Assembly: GCA_934747805.1 (NCBI GenBank)
Contig: CAKVHC010000004.1
Span: 1-64,000, forward strand
Reading direction: 5' to 3'
Origin: an uncultured Clostridia bacterium
Lineage (GTDB): Bacteria; Bacillota; Clostridia; Christensenellales; UBA1242
Length of the DNA: 64,000 nucleotides
Part shown: positions 36,996 through 44,546 of the stretch, piece by piece
How positions within the stretch are numbered: position 1 is the first letter of the stretch
How the letters are laid out: every line of letters begins with the position of its first letter
Position numbers and translations under genes: made by a program
The notes under the pieces: generated by a model
Database searches by the model: none
What the model was told of the DNA's origin: nothing
What the model saw: the letters and a program-made list of their open reading frames with translations, nothing else

Positions 36996-37539
36996 TGCAT
37001 TGTTTGAAATGTAACCACGAGAAAAATGCTTTTCTTTGTTTTTTCATTCGCTGTGATTTTCGTTCAAAAAACAACAAATGAATATGCCTGTTGTCAGTGT
37101 TCTCATGCAGTCCAGCAAACCATTCAATGTTGTCTGGGTTTAGTCCTGCTCGTTTGAAATATTTTGGTAGTTCGCTTTTTACAAGTGCGTATGCTTGCTC
37201 ATAGCACCCACACCATTTCTTTCCAAAGTTTTCTTCAAATGAAATTATGCCAGACCAAATAACCGATTTAGTTTCTCGCAAATTCTTTCTAAAATCTGCA
37301 ATCTGTTCTTTGCTCATAAGTCCGTTTTGGTTAAAGATTCCACTAGTTTTTGTGCTGTTGTTTGAATACTCAACAAAGTCCAGTTTCTCCAAATCTTTAA
37401 TGCCAGTAGCGACATATTTTAAGTAGTCATCATACTTGTTAGATGAGTAATAGTTTCGCTTGTCTTGATTTGTTTTGTCTTTGTAGTTCGGCAAAAAGAA
37501 CTCTTGTTTATAAACCACATTTGGAACTTTATCTGACAT
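36970..37539 (-). CDS. MobL/MobP3-type relaxase, N-terminal part (frameshifted)
   Basis: A 189-residue frame containing the catalytic part of a conjugative relaxase. It has an N-terminal YKQEFFLPNYKDK, LEKLDFVEYSNN, and the metal-binding motif HENTDNRHIHLLFFE near residues 143-157. It would nick oriT and lead plasmid-like transfer. The frame shifts after QRMKK at an A6 run, giving a 20-residue out-of-frame tail and an early stop. Joined to the next frame, the protein would be about 390 residues. It overlaps the MobC-like gene by 11 bases. Confidence 0.72.
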   Translation of the reverse strand: MSDKVPNVVYKQEFFLPNYKDKTNQDKRNYYSSNKYDDYLKYVATGIKDLEKLDFVEYSNNSTKTSGIFNQNGLMSKEQIADFRKNLRETKSVIWSGIISFEENFGKKWCGCYEQAYALVKSELPKYFKRAGLNPDNIEWFAGLHENTDNRHIHLLFFERKSQRMKKQRKAFFSWLHFKQCNGFFKSQY

Positions 37540-37990
37540 CTATGAGCTCCCTTAAAATTCTATCTCGTTCGGTGTCAATGCCATTTTCATCTAGTGGGTC
37601 ATACTTCCAACCTTGCGAGTAAGAGTTTAGGTTTATTGGGCTTTGTTTGTTGAGTAGTTTAGTGATTAAGTTAAGTAGTGCTTGATTTATTCTCACATTT
37701 GCATTAGTGTCCACAAAGTCCATTTTTTGGTTTGCAGATATGGTTATGAGTTTATCGTTTATCTCTTGCAAGTTCTTTCTAATCTCACTAAAATTTATAC
37801 TTTGGTTGAGTGCATTATCTCCAAGCATTTTGTCAGCACCGAGCAAAGCAAAGTATTTCATAGCGTCATTTAGGCTATCAAACTTGTCTTTAAACTTTTC
37901 AAGTGCTCGCTTAAAAATTTCATACTCATCTTGATTGTAAACTCTAATCATATATTGAGTTTTCAAATCTTTTGTTTTAATTCTAGCCAT
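37529..37990 (-). CDS. MobC-like relaxosome accessory protein
   Basis: A 153-residue protein with a ribbon-helix-helix-like N terminus (TKDLKTQYMIRVYNQDEYEIFKRAL), then a helical region and a charged end. Small DNA-binding proteins of this kind sit directly upstream of relaxase genes and help nicking at oriT. It overlaps the relaxase start by 11 bases. The family assignment is by position and pattern only. Confidence 0.6.
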   Translation of the reverse strand: MARIKTKDLKTQYMIRVYNQDEYEIFKRALEKFKDKFDSLNDAMKYFALLGADKMLGDNALNQSINFSEIRKNLQEINDKLITISANQKMDFVDTNANVRINQALLNLITKLLNKQSPINLNSYSQGWKYDPLDENGIDTERDRILRELIDVR

Positions 37991-37999
37991 TTTAGCCTC

Positions 38000-38299
38000 C
38001 TAATTATTTTCTAGTCTTTCTTTACATCTCTTTCTATTTCTAATTAAAGGGACAATGATTATTTTTTTTGCTTTTACATTTTTAAAATCCTCCTTTTGTT
38101 TAAATTTTGTTTTCGACTTTTTACATTTCAGCACCTCCTTATTTTTATTCTTACATAGTCGTTCGGACAACATTTGTCCGTTCGGGAATGTTTTACACAA
38201 ATATTCTACAATTCTCGTGTGTTCACCATTTGAACACTCGGGAATATTTTTATGTAAAAATTTTACCAACCCCAAGAGTTCAACATTTGAACTCTTCAA
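38000..38299 (-). CDS. Doubtful small repeat-containing frame upstream of mobC
   Basis: A 99-residue frame that can only start with TTG and has no ribosome-binding site. Its first ~50 residues consist of a diverged 19-residue repeat (SNVELLGLVKFLHKNIPEC, SNGEHTRIVEYLCKTFPN), produced by the 57-bp DNA repeats described separately. The rest is Lys-rich. The DNA may matter more than the protein. Confidence 0.3.
   Translation of the reverse strand: MKSSNVELLGLVKFLHKNIPECSNGEHTRIVEYLCKTFPNGQMLSERLCKNKNKEVLKCKKSKTKFKQKEDFKNVKAKKIIIVPLIRNRKRCKERLENN
38164..38296. repeat. Three palindromes with CAT centre at ~57-bp spacing
   Basis: CGGACAA-CAT-TTGTCCG (38164-38180), GTGTTCA-CCATT-TGAACAC (38219-38237) and AAGAGTTCAA-CAT-TTGAACTCTT (38274-38296) have centres 56 and 57 bases apart. 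The sequence between them is also repeated (CGGGAAT-TTTT-...). They lie upstream of the MobC-like and relaxase genes. They could be operator or relaxosome binding sites, iterons, or part of oriT. Confidence 0.6.
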
Positions 38300-38317
38300 A
38301 AAAATTCACAAGAAAAA

Positions 38318-38341
38318 ATAACTCAACGAAAGTTGAGTTAT
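38318..38341 (-). terminator. GAAA-tetraloop hairpin, probable terminator
   Basis: ATAACTCAAC and GTTGAGTTAT enclose GAAA on the plus strand. On the minus strand the stem is followed by TTTTTT, so it would stop leftward transcripts before the mobilisation region. Confidence 0.7.
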
Positions 38342-38475
38342 CTTCTATGTAAGTTATTAAATTTTATATATCTTATTATATTAAGGACATTTTTTTCAAA
38401 AAATTAAATTAGTAAACTGAAAATTTTAAAAGCCTTAACTAAAAAAGAAAAATTTGGGAAGTTGTGAGAAACAAT

Positions 38476-38505
38476 CAAAAAAATGACTTGCGAATTGCAA
38501 GTCAT
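38476..38505 (-). terminator. Terminator after the MazG-like gene
   Basis: ATGACTTGC and GCAAGTCAT around GAATT, followed by a T7 run on the minus strand, 20 bases past the stop at 38528. Confidence 0.82.
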
Positions 38506-38527
38506 AAATATAAGCTTATTTAAATTT

Positions 38528-38857
38528 TTATTTAGAAGAAATTACTTTTTCTAAAAAGATTCTTTTTCCAAAAGCCCCTCGTTTTGTGCTTTTCTTATCC
38601 GCAACAGTAATGACATCTTCTAAAGTTGCACCTTCTATTTTTGCTAAGGCTTTTAGAACTTCTAATGCATCCGCAATTTCTTCTATTCTTTCTTCGCCAC
38701 TGGCGGAAATAACTTCTTGACATTCTTCTTTTAATTTAGTTTCTAATGCCAATTTATATTCATCTAAAGATAATTCTCTTGTTATCGGTTCTTCACCTTT
38801 CTCTTTAATTATTTCAGGTATTTTATCTCTAACTAATTTATTATAAACTCTATCCAT
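38528..38857 (-). CDS. MazG-like nucleotide pyrophosphohydrolase
   Basis: A 109-residue all-alpha NTP pyrophosphatase-like protein. It begins DRVYNKLVRDKIPEIIKEKG, with the metal-binding pattern LKEECQEV (EExxE-type) and EEIADALEV (ExxD). Proteins of this short type (PRA-PH/MazG-like) hydrolyse NTPs to NMPs and often lie in mobile elements. It is the last gene before the terminator at 38476 and could be the end of the cargo operon, though 270 bases and a small gene separate it from the AdoMet decarboxylase. Confidence 0.82.
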   Translation of the reverse strand: MDRVYNKLVRDKIPEIIKEKGEEPITRELSLDEYKLALETKLKEECQEVISASGEERIEEIADALEVLKALAKIEGATLEDVITVADKKSTKRGAFGKRIFLEKVISSK

Positions 38858-38905
38858 TAGCTTTCTCCTTTAATATAATTTATTATCCTTGATTCTCAAA
38901 ATTAT

Positions 38906-39070
38906 CTAAATATTTTGACAAACAATACTTACACTCATTTGCGAAGAATGTTTATTCAAATACCTATCTAAATAGTCTTGACTTTGGTTGCCTTGAATAG
39001 CAGAAAAACTAACTTCGTGTCGTCTTATTTTTCTATCTTTGCTTTCTTCCTTTATATATTTTTCACTCAT
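38906..39070 (-). CDS. Small hypothetical protein, 54 aa
   Basis: Starts MSEKYIKEESKDRKIRRHEV. The ATG at 39070 is preceded by AAAGGATG, which favours it over an in-frame ATG at 39103. It is polar, with no membrane segment, and ends SVSIVCQNI. It follows the AdoMet decarboxylase gene by about 55 bases. No family was recognised; a peptide substrate or small regulator of the cargo operon is possible but unsupported. Confidence 0.45.
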   Translation of the reverse strand: MSEKYIKEESKDRKIRRHEVSFSAIQGNQSQDYLDRYLNKHSSQMSVSIVCQNI

Positions 39071-39124
39071 AATGCATCCTTTAGCGTTTAAACAATAAGC
39101 CAAACCCTCATTTTTATATTTCCT

Positions 39125-39472
39125 TTATTTAATAATGTGTGTTATAGTTTTACACATTACTTTATTCGATTTGAAAAGTTCTTTAAAATATAATTTGTCT
39201 ATTTTTAACTTCTTAGAACAAGAAAACAGATCTATACTAACATATTTATACTCTGGCCATGTGTGTAATACCAGATGAGACTCTGAAAGGATATTAACAG
39301 AAGTAAGTCCTTGATTTGGAAACAAGTATTTAATTTTCTTTACCGAATGCAAATCTAGATCTTCAACTATTTTGTTTACTATATTTTCAATTTCATTTTC
39401 ATCATTTATATCAATAGAACAATTATAGATGTCAACAAGATTTTGCCAAGTCTTTTTTTCTTTGTATAACAT
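39125..39472 (-). CDS. S-adenosylmethionine decarboxylase (SpeH-type) proenzyme
   Basis: A 115-residue protein, the size of the bacterial SpeH/class 1B proenzyme (115-130). The signature SESHLVLHTWPEYKYVSIDL near residues 63-82 contains the Ser that becomes the pyruvoyl group after self-cleavage (in ESH), the conserved His of HTWPEY, and a later Cys (FSC). The enzyme makes decarboxylated AdoMet, normally an aminopropyl donor. A strong AAAGGAG precedes the ATG, which overlaps the upstream methyltransferase gene by about 40 bases. No speE or speB homologue is nearby, so the product probably feeds the cassette. Confidence 0.86.
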   Translation of the reverse strand: MLYKEKKTWQNLVDIYNCSIDINDENEIENIVNKIVEDLDLHSVKKIKYLFPNQGLTSVNILSESHLVLHTWPEYKYVSIDLFSCSKKLKIDKLYFKELFKSNKVMCKTITHIIK

Positions 39473-40130
39473 ATATTATAACTCCTTTATAATTATCATC
39501 ATTGATAAAATTTACGTACTTACAATACTTCAATGTTAGATTGTTTTCTTTAACAAACTTTTGTATTAATTGTTGGTTGAGAAAAGTGTTGTCAATATTT
39601 TTTTTAATTGCATATTGTTCATTAAAAATCCAGTTGGCCGATATCAAAATTCCATTTTCTTTTAATAAACTGCAAATTTGTGCCAATATATTTTCAAACT
39701 CTTTTTCATTACGACACAAACCCAATAGTCCGATTTGACTAATATTTTTGTATTTGTGTTTTAAGGAGATATTTGAAAGTAAATCTCGTTTTATAAACTT
39801 AGTTTTGCACTGCCTTAAGTCCTTATTATAATAATTACTTCTCACATATTTGTAGCAACCTCCATCATAGTTGCTTAATTTCAATATTTTCGTTAAGAAA
39901 AATGACTCTTCAGAAATATCTACAATATCAATAGGATTATTATACTTCTGAGCCAACCACCACAAAAGAGAAGTTGAACCGCCACCTAAATCCAACCACT
40001 TAGATTTTACAAAATATTTGTTGAAACAGTCAAGAATTTCTTCAGTACCAAATCCACATACAAAGTCAGAACCATAATAATTACAAAAATAATCAAGTTC
40101 TCTTTTTAAATTAAATAAATCAATATTCAT
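39432..40130 (-). CDS. Class I AdoMet-dependent methyltransferase-like protein (cargo MT2)
   Basis: A 232-residue protein. The AdoMet-binding motif I is WLDLGGGSTSLLWWLA near residues 45-60, followed by an acidic end of strand 2 (IDIVDISEESFF). The family beyond the fold is unknown. Next to an AdoMet decarboxylase, the same fold could also act as an aminopropyltransferase. The ATG at 40130 (MNIDLFN) is chosen because GGAG lies 7 bases before it. It overlaps the glycosylase gene by 11 bases. Confidence 0.7.
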   Translation of the reverse strand: MNIDLFNLKRELDYFCNYYGSDFVCGFGTEEILDCFNKYFVKSKWLDLGGGSTSLLWWLAQKYNNPIDIVDISEESFFLTKILKLSNYDGGCYKYVRSNYYNKDLRQCKTKFIKRDLLSNISLKHKYKNISQIGLLGLCRNEKEFENILAQICSLLKENGILISANWIFNEQYAIKKNIDNTFLNQQLIQKFVKENNLTLKYCKYVNFINDDNYKGVIIYVIQRKKDLAKSC

Positions 40131-41118
40131 AAACATACTCCAATTTAACATCCTTACCGAACAGTTCTATAAATTTATCATAGATTGCTTTTTTTTGTTC
40201 AACACTTAAACTTTCGACCATCCTAATGCTAACAAAATCTTTTTTATATCTCCACGTAGCTATGATCTTTCCATCTAGTATAATTATGGCCTCAACTATT
40301 CCTGCAGGTCCCCACACTTTGCTTTTAAACTGGTTATTTATCAACCAAGTCTTATCTTCATAACTTAAACAAATATTATCAAATTTACCTAGAACAATAG
40401 TTGGAATATTCATTTTATTATTAAGTAGGTCTAAATCTTTTCTGTGGACGATTAATTTATCGTCCGTTACAACATAATCTTTTGGCAATTTATTAAAAAC
40501 TTTATTTGTTTCCTTATAAGGAACTCCTAGCCAATGTTTAAAATCATTCAAAGTTGCGGGACCATATATTTTAAAATAATCTTCCATAACCTTTAACATT
40601 GAGAGATTTCTATTTATTTTTCTATGATTAAAAACAATGGAACTTCTTTGTTTACTATAAACAAGTCCTTGTTTTGTTAATTCAATAAAAACTCCACCCC
40701 AGTTTTTAATGAAACTATTGTTAACCTCAAAAGATAAAAGTTTATCTACACTAATTTGTTCATGTCTTAAACATATCTTTTTGATATTATTTAAATCATT
40801 TAAGCTTAGATCATCTTTTAGATACTTTTTGTTAAACCAATTGTCTATCACATTGTTCACATAAACAATTTGCGAATATTTACTCTTATTTACTAAAAAT
40901 AGAGTGTTACGAACATACCAATTACGTATGGACTTCAGATATATTTCATTAAAAGTTACAGGAAAACACAATCTAGCATTTACATTAAACAACATATCTT
41001 TTTCGCTCTGCGCTTGAATCTCTAAGCGATTAATCAACTCGTCAAAAGAAGAAAACTTCTTAATTAATCCTTGCTTGTATAATCTTATATACATAACATC
41101 TTCTTTGGAAATTATCAT
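40120..41118 (-). CDS. AlkZ/YcaQ-family winged-helix DNA glycosylase homologue
   Basis: A 332-residue protein of the HTH_42 (PF06224) family. It starts IISKEDVMYIRLYKQGL, with the catalytic-type QxQ as QAQ near residues 34-36 (RLEIQAQSEKDML). Further family features are GPATLNDFKHWLGVP (winged helix), LGKFDNICLSYED and VEAIIILDGKIIATWR near the C terminus. AlkZ and YcaQ remove bulky alkylation adducts and unhook interstrand crosslinks; several members are self-resistance genes in genotoxin biosynthetic clusters (azinomycin). Its ATG overlaps the previous stop (ATGA). Confidence 0.8.
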   Translation of the reverse strand: MIISKEDVMYIRLYKQGLIKKFSSFDELINRLEIQAQSEKDMLFNVNARLCFPVTFNEIYLKSIRNWYVRNTLFLVNKSKYSQIVYVNNVIDNWFNKKYLKDDLSLNDLNNIKKICLRHEQISVDKLLSFEVNNSFIKNWGGVFIELTKQGLVYSKQRSSIVFNHRKINRNLSMLKVMEDYFKIYGPATLNDFKHWLGVPYKETNKVFNKLPKDYVVTDDKLIVHRKDLDLLNNKMNIPTIVLGKFDNICLSYEDKTWLINNQFKSKVWGPAGIVEAIIILDGKIIATWRYKKDFVSIRMVESLSVEQKKAIYDKFIELFGKDVKLEYVYEY

Positions 41119-41825
41119 AGCACCTCTACAAAAAAAATTTGATATTCACTTTGAAATTGTTTATCGAAATTTTTATTATATATAGTAAATTTAAAACCAT
41201 ATTCTTTCAATAAATGGATTATGTCTTTTACATTATGATTAAACATATAAATGTTGTGTTTAAAGCATAAATTACCGTCTTGAAAGTATCTATGACACAA
41301 ATATACTTTATTTTCTATTACTTTAAAACTAGTTTCCCTTAAATAGATTACATTATCAACTCTCGATTTCACCACACAAGAGTTAGTTAAATAAGAAGGT
41401 GCATATGACATATCTTTTGAGTTAAAATTATACAGATCAAACACCAAATATTTAATATTATTATTTAGCTTTAGACTTTTAAAGAAACTTCTCAGCATCC
41501 CTAGATCAAACATTTGAAAAGACTGTCGCATACTTATTAAGCAATCAACATTTATTTTGGAAACATTTGTAAAATCACAAATATCGAATTTTAAATTATT
41601 AATTTTATAAGTATTTTTCAGATTTTGAATAACTTGCTGATTGATATCATACATTTCAACTTTATTAAAATATTTACACAAAGCTATATTTCTGTCTTTG
41701 TTTGAAGGAATTTCTGCGATACTTAATTGTGAAATGTCTTTTCCTTTAAATAATTCCAATATACATGGAATATCATTATCTAAATTTTCTTCTAGGGTTG
41801 CGCGAACATTGTAATCAATTTCCAT
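41115..41825 (-). CDS. Class I methyltransferase-like protein (cargo MT1)
   Basis: A 236-residue protein with a Rossmann-type methyltransferase outline: LSIAEIPSNKDRNIALCKYF in the motif I position but without the usual Gly-rich loop, then KVEMYDINQQVIQNL (acidic strand 2), and a C-terminal half with HNVKDIIHLLKEYGFKF typical of the lid and last strands. The weak motif I means AdoMet binding is not certain. The gene overlaps the AlaDH-like gene by 11 bases (GGAG inside it) and the glycosylase gene by 4 (ATGA). Confidence 0.6.
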   Translation of the reverse strand: MEIDYNVRATLEENLDNDIPCILELFKGKDISQLSIAEIPSNKDRNIALCKYFNKVEMYDINQQVIQNLKNTYKINNLKFDICDFTNVSKINVDCLISMRQSFQMFDLGMLRSFFKSLKLNNNIKYLVFDLYNFNSKDMSYAPSYLTNSCVVKSRVDNVIYLRETSFKVIENKVYLCHRYFQDGNLCFKHNIYMFNHNVKDIIHLLKEYGFKFTIYNKNFDKQFQSEYQIFFVEVL

Positions 41826-42912
41826 AAAACTCCATGTGTTGTTTAATTACTGGATGAATTATCTTACCATCTTCTATTATTTTTGAAGTTCTCACAAATT
41901 TTTCTTTTGTCTTATCTCCAGAAATATAACTCAAAATATCTATTATATAAGGAAAGCCATTACTTGTGTATGCTTCAACCGTAGTAACTGGATATGCCGA
42001 AGGTAAGTTATCTGTTTTTGAAAATATTAAACCATCCTTTTCATAGTAAGGATTTTCTAAAGTTGTATACCTGTCAATAAAGGGCAAATACCCTTTACCA
42101 TATCCACAAGTAACATCAATTACTACTGAACCTTTTTTCATTAAACTAATTACATCTTTTTCTATCAAAGGTGGGGTGTCATATGTAGATATTAAAATGG
42201 AACCTATTAACAAATCTATCATCGGTAAATATTTTTTAAAATTATCTTGAGTACTTTCCACAAACGACACATTGTTGTTATAAGAAATTGATAGTTTATT
42301 CATTTTAGCAACATTTCTTCCAAAACAAATTACTCTAGCCCCTAAATCGCTTGCCAGTTTTATAGCAGCTGCACCAACATTTCCATACCCAATAACTCCA
42401 ACAGTACATGGTTTCACACCGCGAGTCTGTACCAAAAACTTACCACTACCTCCAAATTGTTTTTGTAATAAGTAAGTTCCCATAATGATCGAAAATTTTC
42501 CAGCAATTTCGCCTCCAGACTTTGCCATAGGGAAAATATCATCCTCGGTTTTTAAAAATTCAAAGGTGTATGCATTAAGTCCACTTTTACACATTTCTTC
42601 TACTAAGTTTTTGTTGCTTTCAGCATGAAATAAAGCACATATGTTTAATCCCTTTCTAAAATATTTATATTCTTCAACAGTTGGTGCTTTATACTTTAAT
42701 ATAATGTCAGCGGATAACCACGCCTCATCAGTATCTACTAATTTTGCTCCGTTTTTTTCATATTCGTTATCAGTATAGTTGCACCCAATTCCAGCCCCAT
42801 ACTCAACCAAAACAGAATATCCCAACGATACTAATTCGTGAACTTGATCAGGTGTCATTATGACACGCTTTTCATTTTTTAACTTTTCTTTGATTATGCT
42901 AACAGTTTTCAT
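41815..42912 (-). CDS. Alanine-dehydrogenase/PNT-family oxidoreductase
   Basis: A 365-residue protein matching the length of alanine dehydrogenase. The N-terminal domain carries the family pattern KEKLKNEKRVIMTPDQVHEL, with a substrate-site Lys in ILKYKAP and His in FHAESN. The NAD-binding fold starts at VGVIGYGNVGAAAIKLA near residues 170-186. AlaDH interconverts L-alanine and pyruvate; relatives act on lysine derivatives (saccharopine-type) or make odd amino acids. GGAGGAG precedes the ATG. In this operon it may supply or reduce an amino-acid building block; the substrate is unknown. Confidence 0.8.
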   Translation of the reverse strand: MKTVSIIKEKLKNEKRVIMTPDQVHELVSLGYSVLVEYGAGIGCNYTDNEYEKNGAKLVDTDEAWLSADIILKYKAPTVEEYKYFRKGLNICALFHAESNKNLVEEMCKSGLNAYTFEFLKTEDDIFPMAKSGGEIAGKFSIIMGTYLLQKQFGGSGKFLVQTRGVKPCTVGVIGYGNVGAAAIKLASDLGARVICFGRNVAKMNKLSISYNNNVSFVESTQDNFKKYLPMIDLLIGSILISTYDTPPLIEKDVISLMKKGSVVIDVTCGYGKGYLPFIDRYTTLENPYYEKDGLIFSKTDNLPSAYPVTTVEAYTSNGFPYIIDILSYISGDKTKEKFVRTSKIIEDGKIIHPVIKQHMEFYGN

Positions 42913-42918
42913 TTCAAT

Positions 42919-44001
42919 TTACTCCTCCATTATCATTTCAATATAGTCTATAGAATAGTTTCTAAAAAATCTTTTTGGTTCTTTTACCCACATCTCGACC
43001 TCCTCAAACAATTTATTTAGTCCGTTAACTCCATAGTGCTCAACAAATTGGCAATAATCATTAAAGTAATCCTTAACATATGAATACTTTTTCCCATTTA
43101 AATAATGGGACTTGGATAGTTTTCCTCCTGAGCGATCAAGAATTAAAGGAGTAAATAATCTTATTGGTAACCTTTTTCCCAATTGGGCCATCCCTTCAGC
43201 ATGAATTCTCATAGCCCAAGTTCCACCCCAATCACCCCCATCTATCATGGCAGTTAATACTTCTTCTGAATTTTCAGAAATCAAATATCCTTTCAACAAG
43301 TCCCTAAGCTGAGTGTTCATTTCTACAAAGTTGTTTGGATTTTTATCTACAGTTATTTCATAACTTCCATGTTCATAGCAAAAACTATTAATGATAAATC
43401 TGTTTTCGCTTACCGAAACGATTTGTGTTTTATGCATACTTTTATCAATAACAGAACATACTGGACATTTTGTTCTTATATGTAATTTACCATCTCTTGG
43501 GTTGAATAAATTTACAAAAAAGTCTTTGTTATTAACAACTTGTAATAACGATTTTCGGACACTTAAATTTTTTTGAAATTCATCATATGTTCTTATTTCA
43601 TAATTAATACCTGTAACATCTTTTAGAAAATTTAATATTTCAAAATAAAACTTCATGTTATGATCGGCAATTGATTTGTTAGAATTTTCAACGATATCGC
43701 TTATTGACTTTACATATTTATAGCCATCTTTTTCAATAAATTCTCTAGGACTACATTCAATTTCATCAAATTGCACTAACACATCTAATTTATAATGTTT
43801 TTTTAATTCTGCTCCCAACGCAAAAACCGACATCAATGTTGTTAAAGTCCCAAGATGTGGGATACTATTCGGTTGCGAAGATGTATTTAATATAATCAAT
43901 TTTGTTTTATTATCTATTTTATATTTAAACATTTCTGCAACGGAATTAAAATATTGCGGTAATCCACCCATACTAAAATAAATTTCACTCTTATTTAACA
44001 T
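42919..44001 (-). CDS. Class I aminoacyl-tRNA-synthetase-like protein lacking an anticodon-binding domain
   Basis: A 360-residue protein. The HIGH-type motif is PHLGT (residues 50-54) in NTSSQPNSIPHLGTLTTLMS, and the KMSKS-type motif is KLSKS near 304-308 (LDRSGGKLSKS). A zinc-type pair CPVC with a later C-x2-H lies between them, and WGGTWAMR resembles class I LysRS. Class I LysRS is about 520 residues, so the C-terminal anticodon-binding part is essentially missing. Stand-alone catalytic domains often make aminoacyl-adenylates or modify non-tRNA targets. It overlaps the ASCH-like gene by 11 bases. Confidence 0.72.
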   Translation of the reverse strand: MLNKSEIYFSMGGLPQYFNSVAEMFKYKIDNKTKLIILNTSSQPNSIPHLGTLTTLMSVFALGAELKKHYKLDVLVQFDEIECSPREFIEKDGYKYVKSISDIVENSNKSIADHNMKFYFEILNFLKDVTGINYEIRTYDEFQKNLSVRKSLLQVVNNKDFFVNLFNPRDGKLHIRTKCPVCSVIDKSMHKTQIVSVSENRFIINSFCYEHGSYEITVDKNPNNFVEMNTQLRDLLKGYLISENSEEVLTAMIDGGDWGGTWAMRIHAEGMAQLGKRLPIRLFTPLILDRSGGKLSKSHYLNGKKYSYVKDYFNDYCQFVEHYGVNGLNKLFEEVEMWVKEPKRFFRNYSIDYIEMIMEE

Positions 44002-44473
44002 ATCTATTCACCTCTGTCAATTCATGATTATGCAAAACATTTTTTAAAACACTCCTATTTTTCAATAATAAATATGTTTGAGGTGCAATAAAATCTGGAA
44101 TAGTTTTTAGAATATCCTTTGAAATTGGTTTTTCAAATTTTACACATTTTTCTATAGGAATAATATAACAACCATTTTTGTTTTTTACCCAGTCATACAT
44201 CACTTGATACTCACCGTCTCCAATATCAGAATAAATTTTTGCAGATGATTTTGCATCTTTCCAATATGGAATTCCTAAATACAAAATCCCAACTACTTGT
44301 TGCTTATTTTTGGGAATATAAATATACGCTTTAGCTTTTGTTTTAACAAAGTTAAATCTATATTCATTTTTCTTACAACCACTCACTATTTTATTAAAGT
44401 AGCATTCTTGTAAACTTAACAGTATTTCCTCATAATTAGAAATACACTCATCTTCAAATAAACTTAATTGCAT
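43991..44473 (-). CDS. ASCH/PUA-like domain protein, first gene of the cargo operon
   Basis: A 160-residue protein whose residues 18-75 fit the ASCH pattern: YFNKIVSGCKKNEYRFNF (G-x-K-x-x-E-x-R-type) followed by AYIYIPKNKQQVVGIL. ASCH domains are beta barrels that bind RNA or modified nucleosides; some hydrolyse N4-acetylcytidine. Its start has an excellent AAGGAGG site, and the operon promoter lies 46 bases upstream. Confidence 0.65.
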   Translation of the reverse strand: MQLSLFEDECISNYEEILLSLQECYFNKIVSGCKKNEYRFNFVKTKAKAYIYIPKNKQQVVGILYLGIPYWKDAKSSAKIYSDIGDGEYQVMYDWVKNKNGCYIIPIEKCVKFEKPISKDILKTIPDFIAPQTYLLLKNRSVLKNVLHNHELTEVNRYVK

Positions 44474-44518
44474 CTCAACCTCCTTGTCCTTTTTTAAAAT
44501 AACAATAATTACAATTTA

Positions 44519-44546
44519 ATTATAACATAAAACTAATCGTAAACAA
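44519..44546 (-). promoter_or_regulatory. Candidate sigma-A promoter of the element 1 cargo operon
   Basis: On the minus strand, TTGTTT and a perfect TATAAT have a 16-base spacer, 46 bases before the ASCH-like start. It could drive all seven overlapping genes down to 39125. Confidence 0.6.

Noticed and set aside
37029..37048. Programmed -1 frameshift in the relaxase
   Set aside because: The required change of frame is +1 (or -2) and there is no downstream stem or pseudoknot placed as in known -1 sites; a one-base insertion is simpler.
38164..38296. CRISPR array
   Set aside because: Short diverged palindromes with related spacers, and no cas genes.
41815..42912. Ornithine cyclodeaminase or opine dehydrogenase of a metallophore cluster
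   Set aside because: The N-terminal KEKLKNEKRVIMTP pattern and overall length fit the AlaDH/PNT family better, and no nicotianamine-synthase-like partner or metal transporter is present.
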